A stretch of DNA of 64,000 bases from CBDHEY01 sp965262305 (GCA_965262305.1 CBDHEY010000002.1:1-64000); one strand, 5' to 3'. Shown: positions 37,991-46,596, counted from the stretch's first letter. A program made the numbers and translations. Notes: generated by a model from the letters alone, not told the origin.

Positions 37991-38121
37991 TTTGTTTTTC
38001 CTTTCTTCCTCTTAAATTTTCACTCTTTTAATATTTGGTTTTATAGTAATAAATCCTTAATCTAACCTAGGCAAACTTCAACCTCTTTTGATCGTTTTAA
38101 ATGTTGTTTAAAGAGTAAAGC

Positions 38122-39054
38122 ATGTTTCGTTTGTTTATCACACTTGTTCTTATAAGTAGTATTGTTGGTTGTGCTTCTAATCGAAATCAACAAGGGTATG
38201 TCTCTTCTGATTTCCGTTGTACGAGTGTAGAGCTAAAAGATATTCGTAAGAAATTATCTAATCAGGCGGGTTTGCGCGAGCTATCTGCCAAAGTGGGAAC
38301 AGCGCTGCCAGCCTATAGTGATTGGTTGATTGGTAATCATGTTTTTAGCATGGAAGAGGCCAATAAGAAGGTCGCTCGTTATCGCGAACAGGTTAATGAG
38401 GAAATCAGCAATCTCGATGCGCTGGTTGAGAAGCTTAAAAGCTGCCCGACGAGTATGCAGGCTAGTTACGATATCGAAATTCAAGCGCTTGAGCGTAAAG
38501 CCCATTATCAAAAATTTAATAACCTCTTAAATGTAAAAGAAAAATTTATTCGCTATGCGAATGAAGATCTTGCGGGTTGGCATGAGTTGGCTCGTGCTCA
38601 CTCAGATGCACTTGTATACAAAAACGAAAATGTTGAGTTACATATTGATCGCTGGTTATATCAACGTGAAGGTATGCGTCGCCTGATAAAGGTTTCATTT
38701 TCAGTCATGCCTTTAGATAAAAACCGTTCGATAAAAACAGTACTAGATGAACCTCGTAAAGGTTACAACCGTTATACCGTAGCGATTGAGGATGACCGCG
38801 GAAAAATTTTGCATGCGGAAAAAATATCTCCGAGGGTTGATAGTTCAACCATGAAAGACGTAGCAAAAGGTGAAACCGCAAAAATTTATGGGAGTTTTAT
38901 TGATCTCACTTCACTTAAAACCCAATCGTTGAGCCTCATTATTACCGATGAGTTTCTGGAAGGTGTTGCTCCATTTAAAGTCAGTATCCCTCGTAGTATT
39001 TTTGCCGATGCAAGATTGAAAATGCCACCGCTATATGAGCGGGTGTCGAAATAG
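38122..39054 (+). CDS. Lipoprotein of unknown function
   Basis: A 310-residue protein with a lipobox signal (IVGCAS, Cys at residue 17). Residues ~30-150 are helical and charged, with several Lys/Glu heptads (LVEKLKSCPTSMQ). The C-terminal half (about 165-300) is beta-rich, with VSFSVMPLDKNRS and LSLIITDEF, suggesting a separate domain. I do not recognise a family. A 174-base gap with a terminator separates it from the preceding VPLPA gene, so it has its own promoter. Confidence 0.7.
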   Translation: MFRLFITLVLISSIVGCASNRNQQGYVSSDFRCTSVELKDIRKKLSNQAGLRELSAKVGTALPAYSDWLIGNHVFSMEEANKKVARYREQVNEEISNLDALVEKLKSCPTSMQASYDIEIQALERKAHYQKFNNLLNVKEKFIRYANEDLAGWHELARAHSDALVYKNENVELHIDRWLYQREGMRRLIKVSFSVMPLDKNRSIKTVLDEPRKGYNRYTVAIEDDRGKILHAEKISPRVDSSTMKDVAKGETAKIYGSFIDLTSLKTQSLSLIITDEFLEGVAPFKVSIPRSIFADARLKMPPLYERVSK

Positions 39055-39452
39055 TAAGCTAGTTGGCTTAACCTTAGTTTCGAAGTTTTAAAGAGAAAGT
39101 TTGTTTATCTCAAAGCGTAACTATAAAGAAATTTAATCCTTTTTCTACATATACGTTCTTTTTAGTTAAAGGAGTGGGTGGCAATCTCCATAATAGGCCG
39201 TCCCGGCGTATTGTGCATAGCGCTCGCATTTTTAATCGTTAAGTCAAAAGGGGGCGGTGTAGTCCTTGCTGTTTCCTGATATTTGGTCAAGATGTGGCAC
39301 AGATTAACCCCTTTTACTAACTTGCCTTGTGAGTGTTTGCAAGTTAGAAGGGCGTGTTTCTTTGGTTCAGTTTCTTTACGCGTGCAAAGAAATGAACTCG
39401 CCACCAGGCGAAAGGTTTTTCATTTAAAACCGGTGAATGTAACACAGAAAAG
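39055..39452. other. Non-coding region with nested inverted repeats
   Basis: About 400 bases between converging genes. It contains CTAACTTGC...GCAAGTTAG (39317-39347) and a TTTCTTT...AAAGAAA hairpin (39371-39392). Short frames here are not credible genes. Confidence 0.55.
39317..39392. repeat. Possible dispersed intergenic repeat element
   Basis: Two consecutive perfect inverted repeats (9-base arms, then 7-base arms around ACGCGTGC) followed by AAATGAACTCGCCACCAGGCG. Sequences of this look, with TTTCTTTGGTTC and a hairpin ending AAAGAAATGAAC, recur between genes in many gammaproteobacteria. I see one copy here, so copy number in this genome is untested. Confidence 0.4.
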
Positions 39453-40133
39453 TTACTTGATTTTCTGTTCCACATGGATCGCATCACGCTGTTCTTGCCA
39501 CCATATATCGGCAAATTGGCAATCTTCGTAACCCTTAAAATAAGGGCCACCTTTAGTGTAGTGGATTAAAGCCGGTTGCACGTCTTCTTTGTTGTAGTCG
39601 GCAAGGTAATTCCACTTTAATGGAAGTTCGCCGATGAGCTCGTCGGATTCGAGCCATTTAAATTGGTGCAGTTCTAATCCGGATGCTGTGTTGATATATT
39701 CTGGTGTAAGAGTTTTGCACTTTGCATTGTTAAACAGCATGACGCTAGACCAGTTCTTTTTTTCATATTTTGATTGCGGTTGGTCTAAAAATTTTTTGGT
39801 TTCTGTTGGGTTGTGTTCGTGCTTAACGACCTGTACCGCGTAGTTTTCGTCGCGCAGATTCCAAAGGTTGCAGATATCTTCTAGTACCACCATGTCGCCA
39901 TCCATAAACAGGCTCCATCCTTCGAACTTGGACAAATATGGGGTTAAAAAACGGCTGAACGAAAATTCCGTGGATTGAAGCGAATGTCTGGGGCGATCAA
40001 AAATGTGACCCAGTTGACTTAACATAATCGGGGTAATACTTACCGGTTGGGTTGCTCGTGACAAAATACTGTGGCTACACACAGTAAATGTAGCCTTTTC
40101 TCGAGTATCGTACCCGATAAATACTTGAATCAT
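39453..40133 (-). CDS. Glycosyltransferase-like protein (GT8-type fold)
   Basis: A 226-residue cytoplasmic protein. The ATG at 40133 is preferred: it follows GAGAGA and begins MIQVFIGYDTREKATFTVC; a TTG at 40145 would add four residues. The central FMDGDMVVLEDI has the D-x-D of GT-A enzymes at the position seen in GT8 and related transferases. Later SSVMLFNNAKCK and ALIHYTKGGPYFKGY fit the same fold. Most similar proteins use nucleotide sugars. It is divergent from a TPR-glycosyltransferase gene, and the pair may modify the same target; the acceptor is unknown. Confidence 0.72.
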   Translation of the reverse strand: MIQVFIGYDTREKATFTVCSHSILSRATQPVSITPIMLSQLGHIFDRPRHSLQSTEFSFSRFLTPYLSKFEGWSLFMDGDMVVLEDICNLWNLRDENYAVQVVKHEHNPTETKKFLDQPQSKYEKKNWSSVMLFNNAKCKTLTPEYINTASGLELHQFKWLESDELIGELPLKWNYLADYNKEDVQPALIHYTKGGPYFKGYEDCQFADIWWQEQRDAIHVEQKIK

Positions 40134-40354
40134 TATTTCTCTCAAAACCTTTCACTAAATCTTAACGAGCATAAGTTACCTTTATGACGATTCCGTTAAC
40201 TGAGTGAATTTTGTGCATTGTATAGCGTTAAATGAGAAGTGCCTTGGTTTAATCGGAAAATGCCTGAAACTATGCTCGTGAACGTTAGTGGGTATATGTT
40301 TAAGGTTTACCAACAGTTAGAAAAAGATAGCGAAAGTTTAAGAGGCAAGAATAG

Positions 40355-42433
40355 GTGTCAGCAGCTCAGAGTTTTATAAATCAAGGTCGTCAATATCACG
40401 CCGAAGGCGCTATGCAGTTAGCATTGCATCACTATCGGCAGGCATATGAGTTAAGACCTCAGGATGCAGAATTGAATTCATTAATCGGTCAAGCATTAAT
40501 GCATCAAGGAGAAGGGTCTGCGGCATTGCAATTTTTTGATCGAGCCATAATGTACGCACCGGCAAACTTAGCGCATCGTTTTAATATGGGACGCGCTTTG
40601 ATTTCAATGGGAGATTATCAAAAAGCGTTATCTTATTGTGAAGAAGCTACGCAGCTTGATAAGCGCTCGCCATTGGCTTGGGCGGACCTGGGCTGTTGTC
40701 AGTTGCAGTTGAATAACCTTGAGGATGCTATTAAGAGTTTAAAAAAATCGTTAAAACTTGATGACAAACAATATGATGCTTGGACCAACTTAGGTATTTG
40801 TTATTTAGAAACGAATCAGTTGAATGATGCTACGCGAGCGTTTTTTCAAGCTGATCAGATTTACCCAAATTACTCGAGTAAATACAACCTAGCCAAACTG
40901 AATCAGGCAAAGAAAAATCAAGAAGCATTTGAAATGGCGGTACAGCAGGCCGCTTCCTTTGCTCGCTTGAAAGTAAGTCAATTATCCGAGTTGCTGGATG
41001 AAAGCCAGCTTAAGATCGATGATAAAAAACTCAAAGCAACTATTTTGGGGTTACTATCCGAAGCGCATTATCAACAGCTAAATGTCTCCGAAGCTTGTGA
41101 TTTTGCTCAGCAAGCGTTTGAGTCTGATTCGACATCGTTTAATCATGTTTTAAGATTAGCAACCTTTTTGAGTGATTTGGGCGAATATAAAAAAGCCCAA
41201 GAAAAGTTTGATCTGGCTTTCGACATGCTGCCTAATTTTCCAGAATCCGAAGCAATGTTGCGGTTTCGTTATTCGATTCAACTGAAAGACCAGGGAATGT
41301 TGTCAGAAGCACATGAACAGCTTTTGCAATCGGCAAAATGTGACCCAAATAATCCGCAAATTCATTATTGTATTGCAGTGAGTCATCAACTTATGGGTAA
41401 TCCTAAAGCTGCTGATGCGCAGCTCGAAGATGTTTTGGCTCGCTTCCCAGATCATCCAGACACTCAGTATGAAAAAGGTCTAATGGATTTGTCTAATGGG
41501 CGTTTTGCTTGTGCTTGGCCAAATTATCTAGCGAGAACACGTCTAGATACAAATTTGAGTTACCTGCCGCATCCTATTACAGGTGAAGCCTTACCTAAAC
41601 CTGGGTTCGGAAAAGCCGATGAACTAAAAGGTAAAAAGCTTTGCATTTTAAAAGAGCAGGGTTTGGGGGATGAAATCTTCTTTTTGCGCTTTGCTCCCCA
41701 CCTAAAAGAAAAGGGTATCGATATTTCGGTGCTTACCGATAGCCGTATTGGCGACATGTTTGAACGTACCCAATTATTTTCTCGCGTTTACAACGCAGAT
41801 TCCTTTGCATTAGCCGATGCACAAAAATTTGATGCTTTTATTGGTGAAGGTGATTTGCCACTTTTGCTTGGTCATGGTGAACTTTTAGAAACTCCCTCGC
41901 CTATGCCATTAAAAGTTGCTGAATCGAAGTTAGAGAAATTTAAAAAAGTCTTTGACGCTGCTGGAGATGGTCCTTATTGGGGAATTACTTGGGAAGCTGG
42001 CAAAGTTCGCCAAGCGGGTGTTGCGAGTTCACTGCACAAAAGAATCGAACCAAATGAGTTTTTACCATGTGTAAAAGATCTACCTGGTACGATTGTGATC
42101 ATGCAAAGAAATCCTTTACAAAAAGATCTTTCTTTTTTTAAAGAAAATCTAAATCAGCCGGTTTTGGATTTAAGTGAGGAAAATGTTGATCTTGAAGCCA
42201 TGTTGGCAATTTGTCATTTGTTGAGTCATTACATTGGTGTTAGCAATACTAATATGCATTTGCGTGCGAGTGTCGGAGGCACAGCAAGTGTTTTAGTACC
42301 ACACCCAGCAGAGTGGCGTTGGATGTTGCACGAAGAGTCTTCCGTATGGTTTCCTGAGTTTAAAATTTATCGCCAAGATGCAAATTTCTCGTGGGATAAG
42401 GCACTTAAAAAACTATCCGAGAATATTTCTTGA
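40355..42433 (+). CDS. TPR protein with C-terminal glycosyltransferase-like (GT9/GT41-type) domain
   Basis: A 692-residue protein. The GTG at 40355 follows AGAGG by nine bases. The first ~380 residues are tetratricopeptide repeats (LALHHYRQAYELRPQDAELN, then AWADLGCCQLQLNNLEDAIKSL). From about residue 420 a GT-B-like domain follows, with KLCILKEQGLGDEIFFLRFAPHL, a WGITWEAGKV segment, and HYIGVSNTNMHLRASVGGTASVLVP near the end. This TPR-plus-transferase layout resembles GT41/O-GlcNAc-transferase-like and flagellin-modifying proteins, so protein glycosylation is plausible. No signal peptide is visible, so it acts in the cytoplasm. Confidence 0.75.
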   Translation: MSAAQSFINQGRQYHAEGAMQLALHHYRQAYELRPQDAELNSLIGQALMHQGEGSAALQFFDRAIMYAPANLAHRFNMGRALISMGDYQKALSYCEEATQLDKRSPLAWADLGCCQLQLNNLEDAIKSLKKSLKLDDKQYDAWTNLGICYLETNQLNDATRAFFQADQIYPNYSSKYNLAKLNQAKKNQEAFEMAVQQAASFARLKVSQLSELLDESQLKIDDKKLKATILGLLSEAHYQQLNVSEACDFAQQAFESDSTSFNHVLRLATFLSDLGEYKKAQEKFDLAFDMLPNFPESEAMLRFRYSIQLKDQGMLSEAHEQLLQSAKCDPNNPQIHYCIAVSHQLMGNPKAADAQLEDVLARFPDHPDTQYEKGLMDLSNGRFACAWPNYLARTRLDTNLSYLPHPITGEALPKPGFGKADELKGKKLCILKEQGLGDEIFFLRFAPHLKEKGIDISVLTDSRIGDMFERTQLFSRVYNADSFALADAQKFDAFIGEGDLPLLLGHGELLETPSPMPLKVAESKLEKFKKVFDAAGDGPYWGITWEAGKVRQAGVASSLHKRIEPNEFLPCVKDLPGTIVIMQRNPLQKDLSFFKENLNQPVLDLSEENVDLEAMLAICHLLSHYIGVSNTNMHLRASVGGTASVLVPHPAEWRWMLHEESSVWFPEFKIYRQDANFSWDKALKKLSENIS

Positions 42434-42478
42434 GTGGATTGCATACTGCTTGTTTTAGCGTAATGTCGTATTAGATTA

Positions 42479-42516
42479 AAAAACAAAAGCCAGGCTTATA
42501 TTGGTCTTTTGTTTTT
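42479..42516 (+). terminator. Rho-independent terminator
   Basis: Perfect 11-base arms AAAAACAAAAG and CTTTTGTTTTT around a short inner stem, 46 bases after the TPR-glycosyltransferase stop. The A- and T-rich flanks let it work on either strand. Confidence 0.78.
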
Positions 42517-42845
42517 GTCGTCAAAAACACTTTTTATGTTTTTCTGTGTGTCGGAATATTTCTCTATGTGAATTTATGCAATTAAAATGTAATGCATTTT
42601 TATTGCAAGTTGTTTGTAAGATCATCTTAAAAACATAAATCAAATGTTTTTTTCAGTATTGGTGCACATGAACGTAAAATTAACGTAAAAATCAAATAAT
42701 TGAAAAATATTCTTAACCTAATCGTCACTCAATGTTAATTGACTTCCCTGTATAGTGTCGCCCTGTGTTAGTAAATCAAAAATTTCCCGAGAGAATTTTC
42801 ACGATGTTTTGGAAGTTCCTAGGGTTTTGTTGATTTAATTAACAT
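42517..42845. promoter_or_regulatory. AT-rich upstream region of the riboswitch-led unit
   Basis: About 330 bases of AT-rich DNA with no gene, presumably holding the promoter of the highly expressed genes downstream. A TTGACT (around 42740) and a TATAGT nearby are visible but poorly spaced, so I do not assign a promoter. Confidence 0.4.
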
Positions 42846-42955
42846 GAAAAGGAGCCACTCCCATTGTGAAATGGGGTCGGAAAGCTACGGGTCTTAATAT
42901 TTGTTTCCGAAGATCGGGGAGCGTTTAGCAAGACAGCCGAGTTGCAAAGAAACTT
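42846..42955 (+). ncRNA. Candidate class I cyclic-di-GMP riboswitch (GEMM-I)
   Basis: In the leader of a VPLPA-CTERM gene, about 140 bases before its start. A perfect 6-base hairpin CCCATT-GTGA-AATGGG (42860-42875) carries a GNRA tetraloop, as in GEMM-I stem P1. It is followed by GGTCGGAAAGCTACGGGTCTTAA-like sequence, matching the conserved G-x-AAAGC-xxC-GGG-x-CT-AA block, and then by AGACAGCCGAGTTGC, matching the conserved 3' block. The GGTCTT/AAGATC pair (42889-42916) forms the second helix. The order and spacing fit class I. Ligand specificity (cyclic-di-GMP or a variant dinucleotide) cannot be told here. A covariance-model search would settle it. Confidence 0.68.
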
Positions 42956-43096
42956 TAGCTATTTTCAGCGTTAAAAGGAAAACCGGATACACGAAAGGAT
43001 GTGGTGTATTGGGTCAGAGGGACTTGGGGGGCAGCGCTGAGTGTAACTTTTAACTTTCTATTTTTACGGAATAACTTCCTAAACGGGGATTTTAAT

Positions 43097-43795
43097 ATGA
43101 ACTTTGTAAAAACTGTAATCGCTTCAGCAGCAATCGCTTTTGCTGGTCAAGCTTTCGCACAAGACGGTGAGAACAACGTCGGTGGTACTAACTTGTTCTT
43201 AGGTATCTGGGACGCTGGTAACTCACAAGCTTTCATCGTTGACACTGGTGTTGATTTCGAAAGCATCTTCAGCTTAAACGGTGTTGTTACTAACTTCGAC
43301 ACTTCAGTATTAAGCGACAACTTCGAGTGGCAAGTATTTGCTTATGATTCAAATACAGCTGCTGATGACGTTGCTGATGCTGGCCGTCGTTTGTTCACTT
43401 CTATCGATACAGTTCCAGCGACTCCTGCTGAAATTGGTTTTGATGCTGCTGACATGGAAAACGTAATAGGTAACCTTGAGCTAGTAACTTCTACTGATCC
43501 TAACAATATCCAAGGTTTCAACGGTACTTACACAGTTGTTGCTGACTTTGATGCTTCTGTTACTGGTTTCGGCGTTTCTGAATTCGCTCTTATCGACGAA
43601 AACTGGATCCCAGGTTCACGTGGTTCTATTCGTCGTAATCCAGAAAACCCATACAACATTGCTGCTACTGGTCTCAAATTAGAGTTCGCTTCTAACGGTG
43701 ACTTGGTTGCTAACCCAGTTCCACTTCCAGCTGCTGCATGGTTAATGATCTCTGCTATCGCTGGTCTTGGTGGCGTTGCACGTCGTCGCGCTTAA
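43097..43795 (+). CDS. VPLPA-CTERM sorted protein, highly expressed
   Basis: A 232-residue secreted protein. The ATG at 43097 has GGGG eight bases upstream and gives a clear signal peptide ending QAFA-Q (about residue 22); the earlier TTG at 43001 lies in the leader RNA. The mature part is beta-rich and acidic with no Cys. The C-terminus reads NPVPLPAAAW, a hydrophobic helix, then ARRRA: an exosortase D signal. Codons are strongly biased to GCT, GGT, ACT, AAC and CGT, as in very abundant proteins. It sits behind a likely cyclic-di-GMP riboswitch and is followed 110 bases later by an equally biased gene. It is a candidate matrix or surface structural protein. Confidence 0.9.
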   Translation: MNFVKTVIASAAIAFAGQAFAQDGENNVGGTNLFLGIWDAGNSQAFIVDTGVDFESIFSLNGVVTNFDTSVLSDNFEWQVFAYDSNTAADDVADAGRRLFTSIDTVPATPAEIGFDAADMENVIGNLELVTSTDPNNIQGFNGTYTVVADFDASVTGFGVSEFALIDENWIPGSRGSIRRNPENPYNIAATGLKLEFASNGDLVANPVPLPAAAWLMISAIAGLGGVARRRA

Positions 43796-43809
43796 TTTTT
43801 AAGCATGTT

Positions 43810-43852
43810 GGGTTGTCGCTTTAGGTCGATATAACGACATTGGGGACAACCC
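43810..43852 (+). terminator. Nested stem-loop between two highly expressed genes
   Basis: Arms GGGTTGTC (43810-43817) and GACAACCC (43845-43852) enclose an inner GTCG/CGAC hairpin. The T-tail is poor, so it may be a partial terminator or an mRNA stabiliser that lets some reading pass into the next gene. Confidence 0.5.
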
Positions 43853-43905
43853 CTTATTTAATTAAAAAATATTACAACACTTGGTCAAATATATAGGAAA
43901 CTAAC

Positions 43906-45603
43906 ATGAAAAACGTTACTTCTTTAGCTGGTGCTATCGCTGTTATTGCAGCTTCACAAGCTTCTGCTCAAACTTTAATGGTTCCAGCTGAAATTACTGC
44001 AGCTCGTACTGCAGGTACTTTGGTTGAAATCGATATTTCTGGTGCTTCTGCTGTACGTACTCCTCTTTCTGAAGTACTTGTAGGTAAGTGTGAGCCAGGT
44101 ACTTTGGTTCGTTACCGTGATAAAGTAGGTAACTCTAACCCAGGTGGTCGTTACAACAACTTTGCTTGTCAAAACCGTGCTGATCAATCTGACTCTTTGT
44201 TCACTTTCTCTGATCTTGCTCCTTTGGCGCCAATCTACATCTCTAACCAGTCTCCTGGTTCTTTCGAAGGTGTTGGCCCTGTTGCTCGTGCAGAAGCTGT
44301 TGAATTCATGAACGTTGAAGCTGGTAACTGTGCTGAAAACGTAGGCGACTCTACTGCTGCTATCACTTTCTACGATTGTGAAATCGCAACTGAAGCAGAC
44401 ATCGACGGCGTTGACATTGTAGATGCGACTAACTCTGCTACACCTACTCCTAACCGTGAAAGACGTTGGTTCTGTACTGGTGACAACCCAGACGTTGTTG
44501 GTACTACTGCAGGTATCAACTCTAACCAAGACCGTTTCTCTGTATACAACACTCGTTGTACTACTGCTATGGGCGGTGTATCTGACGAAGAGCCAGCACA
44601 GTTCACTTTCGGTGTTAACTCTCCAGCTCCACTTTCTGGTGCAGAAGCAGGTTTGTTGAACTCTGCTACTTTGTTCGCTCAACCATTTGCTGCTGTTGTA
44701 AGTACTGTATTTGCTGATGCTTTACCACGTACTGCTGTTCAGGCTAACGGTTTCGATTACCCAATCCTTCCAAAAGCATTCATCCGTGCTTCTTTTGCTT
44801 TGGGTTCTTCAACTACTGCAGCTGACGTTACTGATGCGTTGCCAAATGAGTTTGCTGAGCGTTTAGTTGTTTGTCGTCGTAACCTAGGTTCTGGTACTCA
44901 CGTTGCACAAAACTTGTTCTACATGGCGAGCCCATGTAAAGCACCTGTAGGTGGTTCAGTGTTGTTCGATAGCATCGATGTTGACGTTGATGTTGATCTT
45001 AAAGGTGATGCTGGTTTCGGTCCTTTCTTTGATGATCTTCACTTGACTGTTGGTGGTCAAGGTTCTTCAGATATGGAAGAGTGTTACGAAGATGCACAAG
45101 ACGGTACTTTGGCTTTTGCTCTTGATGACGAAGGTGCTTTCGACGATATCCCTGACGGAACTGCGCTTTCTGCATTGGGTTACCAGTCTTACGGCCGTAA
45201 GTCTACTGGTCTTGGTGAAGGTGAAACTGTTGCTAATGGCGCTCGTTGGCAATATGTTGCTACTGACGGTGTAGCACCAACTATCGAAAACGCTGCTTCT
45301 GGTGCTTACGAGCATTTCTGGGAAGCGACTTTACAATGGTGTGACGGTGCAGCTTGTACTAACACTCCAACTGCTACTCAAATCGACGTTTTAGCTGATA
45401 TCCGTGCTTCTGCTGGTACTACTACTTACGTAGCGGCTACTAACTCTGGTAACGACATTCTTGCTACTTCTGGTACTGACGTAGTTGTTACTGACGACTT
45501 GGCTGCTTCTGCGATTAAAGCGCGTTACTTGCGTTTCGGTGACAGCTGTCGTGAGCCATCTCCAAACGGAATTTCTCCACTTCCAGCTATCTACACTCCA
45601 TAA
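43906..45603 (+). CDS. Abundant secreted protein with twelve cysteines, unknown function
   Basis: A 565-residue protein with a signal peptide (ending ASA-Q, about residue 21) and twelve Cys in the mature part (in KCEPG, FACQN, GNCAE, YDCE, WFCTG and seven later places). An early IDISGASAVRTPL resembles the first strand-turn of some periplasmic solute-binding folds, but I cannot name a family. Codon choice is extremely biased to GCT, GGT, ACT, GTT and CGT; a side effect is a 235-residue open frame on the opposite strand, which is not a gene. It follows the VPLPA-CTERM gene by 110 bases. A DsbC-like gene lies downstream, which would suit a disulfide-rich export. No sorting signal is seen at its C-terminus. 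Confidence 0.72.
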   Translation: MKNVTSLAGAIAVIAASQASAQTLMVPAEITAARTAGTLVEIDISGASAVRTPLSEVLVGKCEPGTLVRYRDKVGNSNPGGRYNNFACQNRADQSDSLFTFSDLAPLAPIYISNQSPGSFEGVGPVARAEAVEFMNVEAGNCAENVGDSTAAITFYDCEIATEADIDGVDIVDATNSATPTPNRERRWFCTGDNPDVVGTTAGINSNQDRFSVYNTRCTTAMGGVSDEEPAQFTFGVNSPAPLSGAEAGLLNSATLFAQPFAAVVSTVFADALPRTAVQANGFDYPILPKAFIRASFALGSSTTAADVTDALPNEFAERLVVCRRNLGSGTHVAQNLFYMASPCKAPVGGSVLFDSIDVDVDVDLKGDAGFGPFFDDLHLTVGGQGSSDMEECYEDAQDGTLAFALDDEGAFDDIPDGTALSALGYQSYGRKSTGLGEGETVANGARWQYVATDGVAPTIENAASGAYEHFWEATLQWCDGAACTNTPTATQIDVLADIRASAGTTTYVAATNSGNDILATSGTDVVVTDDLAASAIKARYLRFGDSCREPSPNGISPLPAIYTP

Positions 45604-45624
45604 TTTGTGTAGTTAGATTAGGAT

Positions 45625-45648
45625 TTGCCGCTTAGGATTGAGCGGCAA
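45625..45648 (+). terminator. Stem-loop after the twelve-cysteine protein gene
   Basis: Perfect arms TTGCCGCT and AGCGGCAA with an 8-base loop, 21 bases after the stop; followed by a second, stronger hairpin. Confidence 0.6.
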
Positions 45649-45659
45649 TTTCCGAATAA

Positions 45660-45690
45660 AATAAGCCTCGCCTAGCGGGGCTTATTTGTT
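45660..45690 (+). terminator. Strong Rho-independent terminator
   Basis: A 12-base-pair stem AATAAGCCTCGC / GCGGGGCTTATT with a 3-base loop and one G-U pair, followed by TTTGTTTG. With the preceding hairpin it forms a tandem terminator, as expected after very active genes. Confidence 0.88.
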
Positions 45691-45849
45691 TGTGGATAAT
45701 CGTTTATTTATAGTGGTTTCATTGATAAGTTAGTATGGTGGATTAAAGGTGTTAAGCGTTGTCTCAGGCAGGTGTTAATAGATGCCTGACGACTGAGTTT
45801 AATCTAAATTCGCTAAGTCAATAAGTTTTGAGGTTTGCAAGAGGTTTTA

Positions 45850-46584
45850 ATGAAAACAAGGTTGCTGTTTTTATTGTTGGGTGTTTTTTCGTTCGATTGT
45901 TTCGCTGAAGTGAATAAAAAAATACAAAATAAAATTATCGATGGATTAAAGGAAGGTCGACCGGATGTGGTGGTTGACACTATTAAAGAAAGTGAGATTT
46001 CGGGCATTTATAAAGTCAGTGTAAAAGATGGTCCTGTTTTATATTCCGATGCTGCAGGTAAATATTTTATCTTGGGCGAGATGTATGGTGTTTTAAACGG
46101 GCAAGTTGTTAACATCACTGAGAAGGAAAAAGAAGCTGATCGTGTAAAAAAATTTGCACAGTTAGATGAGAGTAAGCTTATAAAATATGGTACTGAAAAA
46201 GATTCCAAAGGACACATCTACGTGTTTACAGATGTCGCATGCCCAAATTGCCGACGTTTTCATAAAGAATTTTTACCAACGGCTGCTGAGCGAGGCGTTG
46301 AAGTTCGTTACTTAGCTTACCCAATAATAGGTGGTGAAGATTCTCGCAAGCGCATGATTTCCGCATGGTGCGAGGAAGATAAAAAGGAGGCTTTAACGAA
46401 GCTTAAGAATGGAGAAGCCTTATCCGAAAGAAACTGTGATTCTCACCCTGTTAATGAACATTTAAAGCTTGGGAGAGAGTTGCAAATTTCAGGGACTCCA
46501 GCGGTATTTTTACCTAATGGTGAACGGGTTAATTTGCGTTATTTAGAGCAAACCATCATTCGATATTTTGCAGCAAAAAATTAA
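45850..46584 (+). CDS. dsbC: DsbC-like thiol:disulfide interchange protein (CPNC active site)
   Basis: A 244-residue periplasmic protein. The ATG at 45850 has GAGG upstream and begins a signal peptide ending CFA-E (about residue 19); the TTG at 45835 is rejected. Residues ~20-90 form a DsbC-like dimerisation domain (GPVLYSDAAGKYFILGEMY). The thioredoxin domain has a CPNC redox pair in VFTDVACPNCRRFHKEF and the cis-Pro motif SGTPAVFLPNG. A second Cys pair (AWCEE and RNCDS) fits the structural disulfide of DsbC. E. coli DsbC has CGYC, so CPNC is a difference. It should correct wrong disulfides in exported proteins. Confidence 0.85.
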   Translation: MKTRLLFLLLGVFSFDCFAEVNKKIQNKIIDGLKEGRPDVVVDTIKESEISGIYKVSVKDGPVLYSDAAGKYFILGEMYGVLNGQVVNITEKEKEADRVKKFAQLDESKLIKYGTEKDSKGHIYVFTDVACPNCRRFHKEFLPTAAERGVEVRYLAYPIIGGEDSRKRMISAWCEEDKKEALTKLKNGEALSERNCDSHPVNEHLKLGRELQISGTPAVFLPNGERVNLRYLEQTIIRYFAAKN

Positions 46585-46596
46585 TCTATTTTATAT

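Noticed and set aside
39162..39531. Short frames on both strands around 39.2-39.5 kb
   Set aside because: They fall in the repeat-like non-coding stretch, partly overlap the GT8-like gene, and show repeat-derived peptide patterns.
43975..44682. 235-residue open frame on the minus strand
   Set aside because: It is the mirror of the codon-biased 565-residue gene: GCT/GGT/ACT codons leave no stops on the opposite strand. Its product is low-complexity Ser/Thr/Val/Arg and has no start signal.
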